DNA from: Nostocoides sp. F2B08
GTDB taxonomy: Bacteria > Actinomycetota > Actinomycetes > Actinomycetales > Dermatophilaceae
Length of the DNA: 64,000 bases
Direction: 5' to 3'
Assembly: GCF_009184895.1 (NCBI RefSeq)
Contig: NZ_WESE01000004.1
Location: forward strand, 1-64,000
A program made the translations under genes and the position numbers. Shown piece by piece: positions 63,116 through 64,000 of this stretch. A model generated the notes under the pieces. It was given only the letters and a program-made list of their open reading frames with translations. It had not been told where the DNA came from and ran no database searches. Position 1 is the first letter of the stretch, and each line of letters begins with the position of its first letter.

Positions 63116-64000
63116 TCAGTCACCCACCGGCGTCTCATCTGCGCCGATGGTTCCGCGCAGGCTCTTCGCGGGAGGTCGGTCCCCGCGGATCGAGGCGACC
63201 ATGTCGAGCACCCTCCGCGTGGCCCGCACGTCGTGGGCCCGGAACACCGCGACCCCGAGCCACGCTGCGACGGCCGTGCTCGCGAGCGTGCCCTCGAGTC
63301 GGTCGTCGGCCTCGAGGTCGAGGGTCTCGCCGATGAAGTCCTTGCGGGAGAGGGCCTGCATGACGGGATAGCCGAGGGCGACGGTCTCGGCCGAGTGCCG
63401 CAGCAGGGTCAGGGAGTGCCGGGTGGTCTTGCCGAAGTCGAGGGTGGGGTCGAGCAGGATGCGCTCGCGCGGGATGCCCGCGGCCTGGGCCCGGGCAGCG
63501 CCCTTGCCGAGCACCCGCAGGACGTCCGCGCGCACGCCGTCCGGCTCGGGTGGGTAGGTCACCCCTCGGGGGTCGGTCCGCGGCGCGAGGCCGCCGGAGT
63601 GGGAGACGACGAGTCCGGCCCCGAGACCGGCCGCGACATGGACGAGCTCGGGATCCGCCCCCTGCCAGGTGTCGTTGACGAGGTCGATGTACGGGCCGGC
63701 CGCGTCGGCGACCTCGGCTCGCCACGTGTCGAGGCTGAGGACGAGCTCCGGGTATGCGGTGCGCGCCTGCTCGAGGAAGGGCACCACCCGCTCGACCTCC
63801 ATCTGCGCGGTGACGACCTCACCCTCCTGCCCGGCCCGGACTCCGCCGACGTCGACGATGTCGACGCCGAGCTCGACGGCGGAGTGGAGTGCGGACATCG
63901 CCGAGTCGAGGTCGGCGTGCCGGTTGCCGCCCCAGAAGGAGTCGCGGGTGCGGTTGATGATGGCCATGACCCCCGGTGCGGCGGAGGAGAACTGGTGCCC
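63116..64000 (-). CDS. dihydropteroate synthase family, FolP2-like (partial)
   Basis: The frame is open to the window edge (5' end missing). VMAIINRTRDSFWGGNR, DIVDVGGVRAG, SLDTWRAEV, DLVNDTWQG, SHSGG, LDPTLDFGKTTRHSL and ALSRKDFIGE follow DHPS order. VMAIINRT rather than MGIVNVT and the spacing recall mycobacterial FolP2, which is not a good pteroate synthase. The true start lies outside, so length cannot be judged. Contains a motif copy (63752). Confidence 0.85.
   Translation of the reverse strand, partial: GHQFSSAAPGVMAIINRTRDSFWGGNRHADLDSAMSALHSAVELGVDIVDVGGVRAGQEGEVVTAQMEVERVVPFLEQARTAYPELVLSLDTWRAEVADAAGPYIDLVNDTWQGADPELVHVAAGLGAGLVVSHSGGLAPRTDPRGVTYPPEPDGVRADVLRVLGKGAARAQAAGIPRERILLDPTLDFGKTTRHSLTLLRHSAETVALGYPVMQALSRKDFIGETLDLEADDRLEGTLASTAVAAWLGVAVFRAHDVRATRRVLDMVASIRGDRPPAKSLRGTIGADETPVGD

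Overview
The window is high-GC DNA with dense gene packing, many GTG starts, AGGAGG-type ribosome sites and numerous leaderless starts. Together with kynA-kynU, an F420-dependent glucose-6-phosphate dehydrogenase homologue, a DevS/DevR-like kinase and regulators, a full-length pntA and the small SRP RNA next to tRNA-Ser, this points to an actinomycete. A relative of Intrasporangiaceae/Dermatophilaceae is a reasonable guess, but the exact lineage is inference. I recognise about 57 protein genes (one cut by the right edge), two tRNA-Ser genes, the SRP RNA and two gene relics. No intact insertion sequence, prophage or CRISPR array is visible.

Layout. 1-770: a relic of an acyl-CoA synthetase and otherwise empty DNA. 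0.8-7.8 kb: an MFS transporter, then a signalling block with two STAS-like proteins, a receiver with Asn in place of the phospho-acceptor Asp, two NarL/DevR-type regulators and a PAS-PAS-PAS-GAF histidine kinase. 8-9.5 kb: an ArsP-type permease divergent from an ArsR repressor. 9.5-13.1 kb: alpha-galactosidase and galactokinase, divergent. 13-17.3 kb: a deaminase, a second two-component pair and small membrane or unknown proteins. 17.4-20.1 kb: Hsp20, a secreted endonuclease/phosphatase-fold protein and a ceramidase-like membrane protein. 20.2-26.5 kb: tryptophan dioxygenase and kynureninase, a DUF305 lipoprotein, a secreted LVIVD protein, and an alpha/beta hydrolase that could be the missing formamidase. 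26.5-34.2 kb: PPi-dependent phosphofructokinase, divergent from lutABC-ppsR-ppsA, a compact lactate-to-PEP module. 34.3-38.5 kb: asd (without its catalytic Cys), lysC, a DUF5063 gene, recR and a copper-chaperone-like protein. 38.6-39.0 kb: a six-copy 62-bp tandem array. 39-47 kb: acyltransferase, dnaX, GH3 glycosidase, a lipoprotein, a DsbA/FrnE-like protein with a Cys-rich tail, and the SRP RNA. 47-64 kb: tRNA-Ser(GGA), an acyl-CoA synthetase, a HerA-like ATPase, LytR_C and CHAD proteins, a CoA-transferase/FGD pair, tRNA-Ser(CGA), upp, tadA, a PH-domain membrane protein, pntAB with a sugar-lactone oxidase, and a FolP2-like gene cut by the window edge.

The most unusual signal does not belong to any gene. 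The 9-mer GTATGCGGT (or its complement ACCGCATAC) occurs about 21 times by eye, against roughly 0.3 expected from base composition. It is nearly balanced between strands. In genes it is placed mostly as Ala-Tyr or Tyr-Ala-Val, using the otherwise disfavoured TAT or GCA codons. In intergenic DNA it forms inverted pairs, including a perfect 22-bp hairpin between convergent genes. This is how DNA-uptake sequences of Haemophilus and Neisseria behave. Other leads are three ~63-bp palindromic elements, two of them beside the tRNA-Ser genes, the 62-bp and 16-bp tandem arrays, a DevR-type box placed at an activating position, and the Cys-less Asd.
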